Positions 5,004-5,349 of a stretch of 5,349 nucleotides of DNA are shown one piece after another. The notes under the pieces are model-generated. The model searched no databases. It saw only the letters and a list, made by a program, of their open reading frames with translations, and was not told the DNA's origin. Source of the stretch: Methanobacteriota archaeon (lineage in GTDB: Archaea > Thermoplasmatota > E2 > DHVEG-1); contig CAIYYQ010000105.1 in the NCBI GenBank assembly GCA_903930505.1, positions 1-5,349 of the forward strand, given 5' to 3'. Both the position numbers and the translations under genes were made by a program. Within the stretch, counting starts at the first letter, position 1. Each line of letters begins with the position of its first letter.

Positions 5004-5349
5004 TGCATTTCCTGGTCTAATGGAAATGCTTCATGATGCATTAAATAATGTAATGCAGCGTAATCGCTGTGCGTAGGATATAATTTTTTAAATGCTTCAA
5101 TGGCTTTAGGTGCTAATTCTTTATTGTCAATAAAACTTTCCTGATTTTTAGAACGAGTTGTTTGAATAATATTGGCTAAGGCTGTTTTTAATTCTGTTAG
5201 TCCTTTATTTTTTCGGGCATCTACTGCTACCACTGGAATGCCTAAATCTTCTTGTAATCCTGCAATGTCAATTTTAATTCCTTTTTTAGCGGCCAAATCA
5301 TTCATGGTCAATGCCAAGACCACTGGAATTTTTAAATCTATAATTTGAC
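5000..5349 (-). CDS. feoB: FeoB ferrous iron transporter, fragment of the GTPase domain (5' off window, 3' cut at junction)
   Basis: The frame is open from the right edge (first codon at 5347-5345) to TGA at 5000-5002, 115 residues. FeoB is a membrane Fe(II) transporter of about 700 residues with an N-terminal G-protein domain. The fragment matches the end of that domain: QIIDLKIPVVLALTMNDLA carries the G4 position, KKGIKIDIAGLQEDLGIPVV follows, then DARKNKGLTEL as G5, and then the start of the helical linker. The usual G4 asparagine (NxxD) appears as Thr (TMND). Nothing of the transmembrane part is present, because the reading ends abruptly after PLDQEMQ. A start at GTG 5323 would lie inside the conserved domain and is not credible. 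The wording suggests a bacterial, possibly Bacteroidota, FeoB. G+C here is about 32% (77 of 240 bases at 5041-5280, hand count), against about 42% in sampled parts of phoU. This suggests a different genomic source. Confidence 0.85.
   Translation of the reverse strand, partial: QIIDLKIPVVLALTMNDLAAKKGIKIDIAGLQEDLGIPVVAVDARKNKGLTELKTALANIIQTTRSKNQESFIDNKELAPKAIEAFKKLYPTHSDYAALHYLMHHEAFPLDQEMQ
5005..5029. repeat. 8-bp perfect inverted repeat at the feoB/phoU junction
   Basis: GCATTTCC (5005-5012) and GGAAATGC (5022-5029) are exact reverse complements separated by the 9-nt spacer TGGTCTAAT. The left arm is where PhoU-like coding sequence starts and the right arm lies within the last FeoB codons. 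It could have helped a template-switch or recombination event, but 8 bp in AT-rich DNA could be chance. Confidence 0.5.

Noticed and set aside
5000..5323. A 107-codon gene with GTG start placed in an operon with phoU through an ATGA overlap
   Set aside because: The GTG lies inside the conserved FeoB GTPase domain, and the frame continues open to the window edge. It is a fragment of a longer gene, and the overlap is a by-product of the junction.
1..5349. CRISPR arrays, tRNA/rRNA genes, insertion sequences or phage genes
   Set aside because: I saw no regularly spaced direct repeats, no tRNA cloverleaf elements, and no transposase or integrase motifs on either strand.

Overview
The first ~5.0 kb looks like part of an AT-rich archaeal genome, most likely a Euryarchaeota/Thermoplasmatota-type mesophile. 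Three things point that way. Starts have TATA-box/purine-rich (BRE-like) upstream sequences. The PhoU-like protein matches the archaeal AbrB-PhoU type. The left-hand gene is a secreted protein with 'DPxxxDxVTYDVYF'-type modules common in such archaea. This assignment comes from sequence impressions and not from a search.

Layout, left to right. (1) 1-1422, minus: a secreted or lipid-anchored metallo-beta-lactamase-fold hydrolase of the ComEC/Rec2 (COG2333) type, followed by at least two ~100-residue fibronectin-III-like modules. Its C-terminus lies beyond the left edge. (2) 1423-1596: 174 bp intergenic, with candidate TATA elements. (3) 1597-3885, minus: a compact two-gene unit, exodeoxyribonuclease III/AP endonuclease followed by an M32 (Taq-type) metallocarboxypeptidase. 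(4) 3886-4193: a 308-bp divergent region with candidate promoters for both directions, a perfect 9-bp dyad, and a possible small membrane-protein gene (50 codons, or 54 if a five-base homopolymer is miscounted). (5) 4194-4433, plus: an unassigned 79-residue CxxC...CxxC zinc-ribbon protein with a good promoter and Shine-Dalgarno. (6) 4440-5003, minus, convergent: a PhoU-family protein lacking its N-terminal half. (7) 5000-5349, minus: a fragment of the FeoB GTPase domain that runs off the right edge.

The most notable structure is the junction at about 5003-5012. A bacterial-looking, ~32% GC FeoB coding sequence stops exactly where the archaeal PhoU coding sequence begins in another frame. Both genes are truncated there, and an 8-bp inverted repeat lies at the join. 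This is most simply a chimeric contig end, or alternatively a genomic rearrangement. It should not be read as a feoB-phoU operon. The other genes are mostly housekeeping (DNA repair, peptide turnover, phosphate signalling), and I see no coherent new multi-gene system. The best candidates for undescribed biology are the zinc-ribbon protein, the hidden small ORF and the modular extracellular hydrolase.
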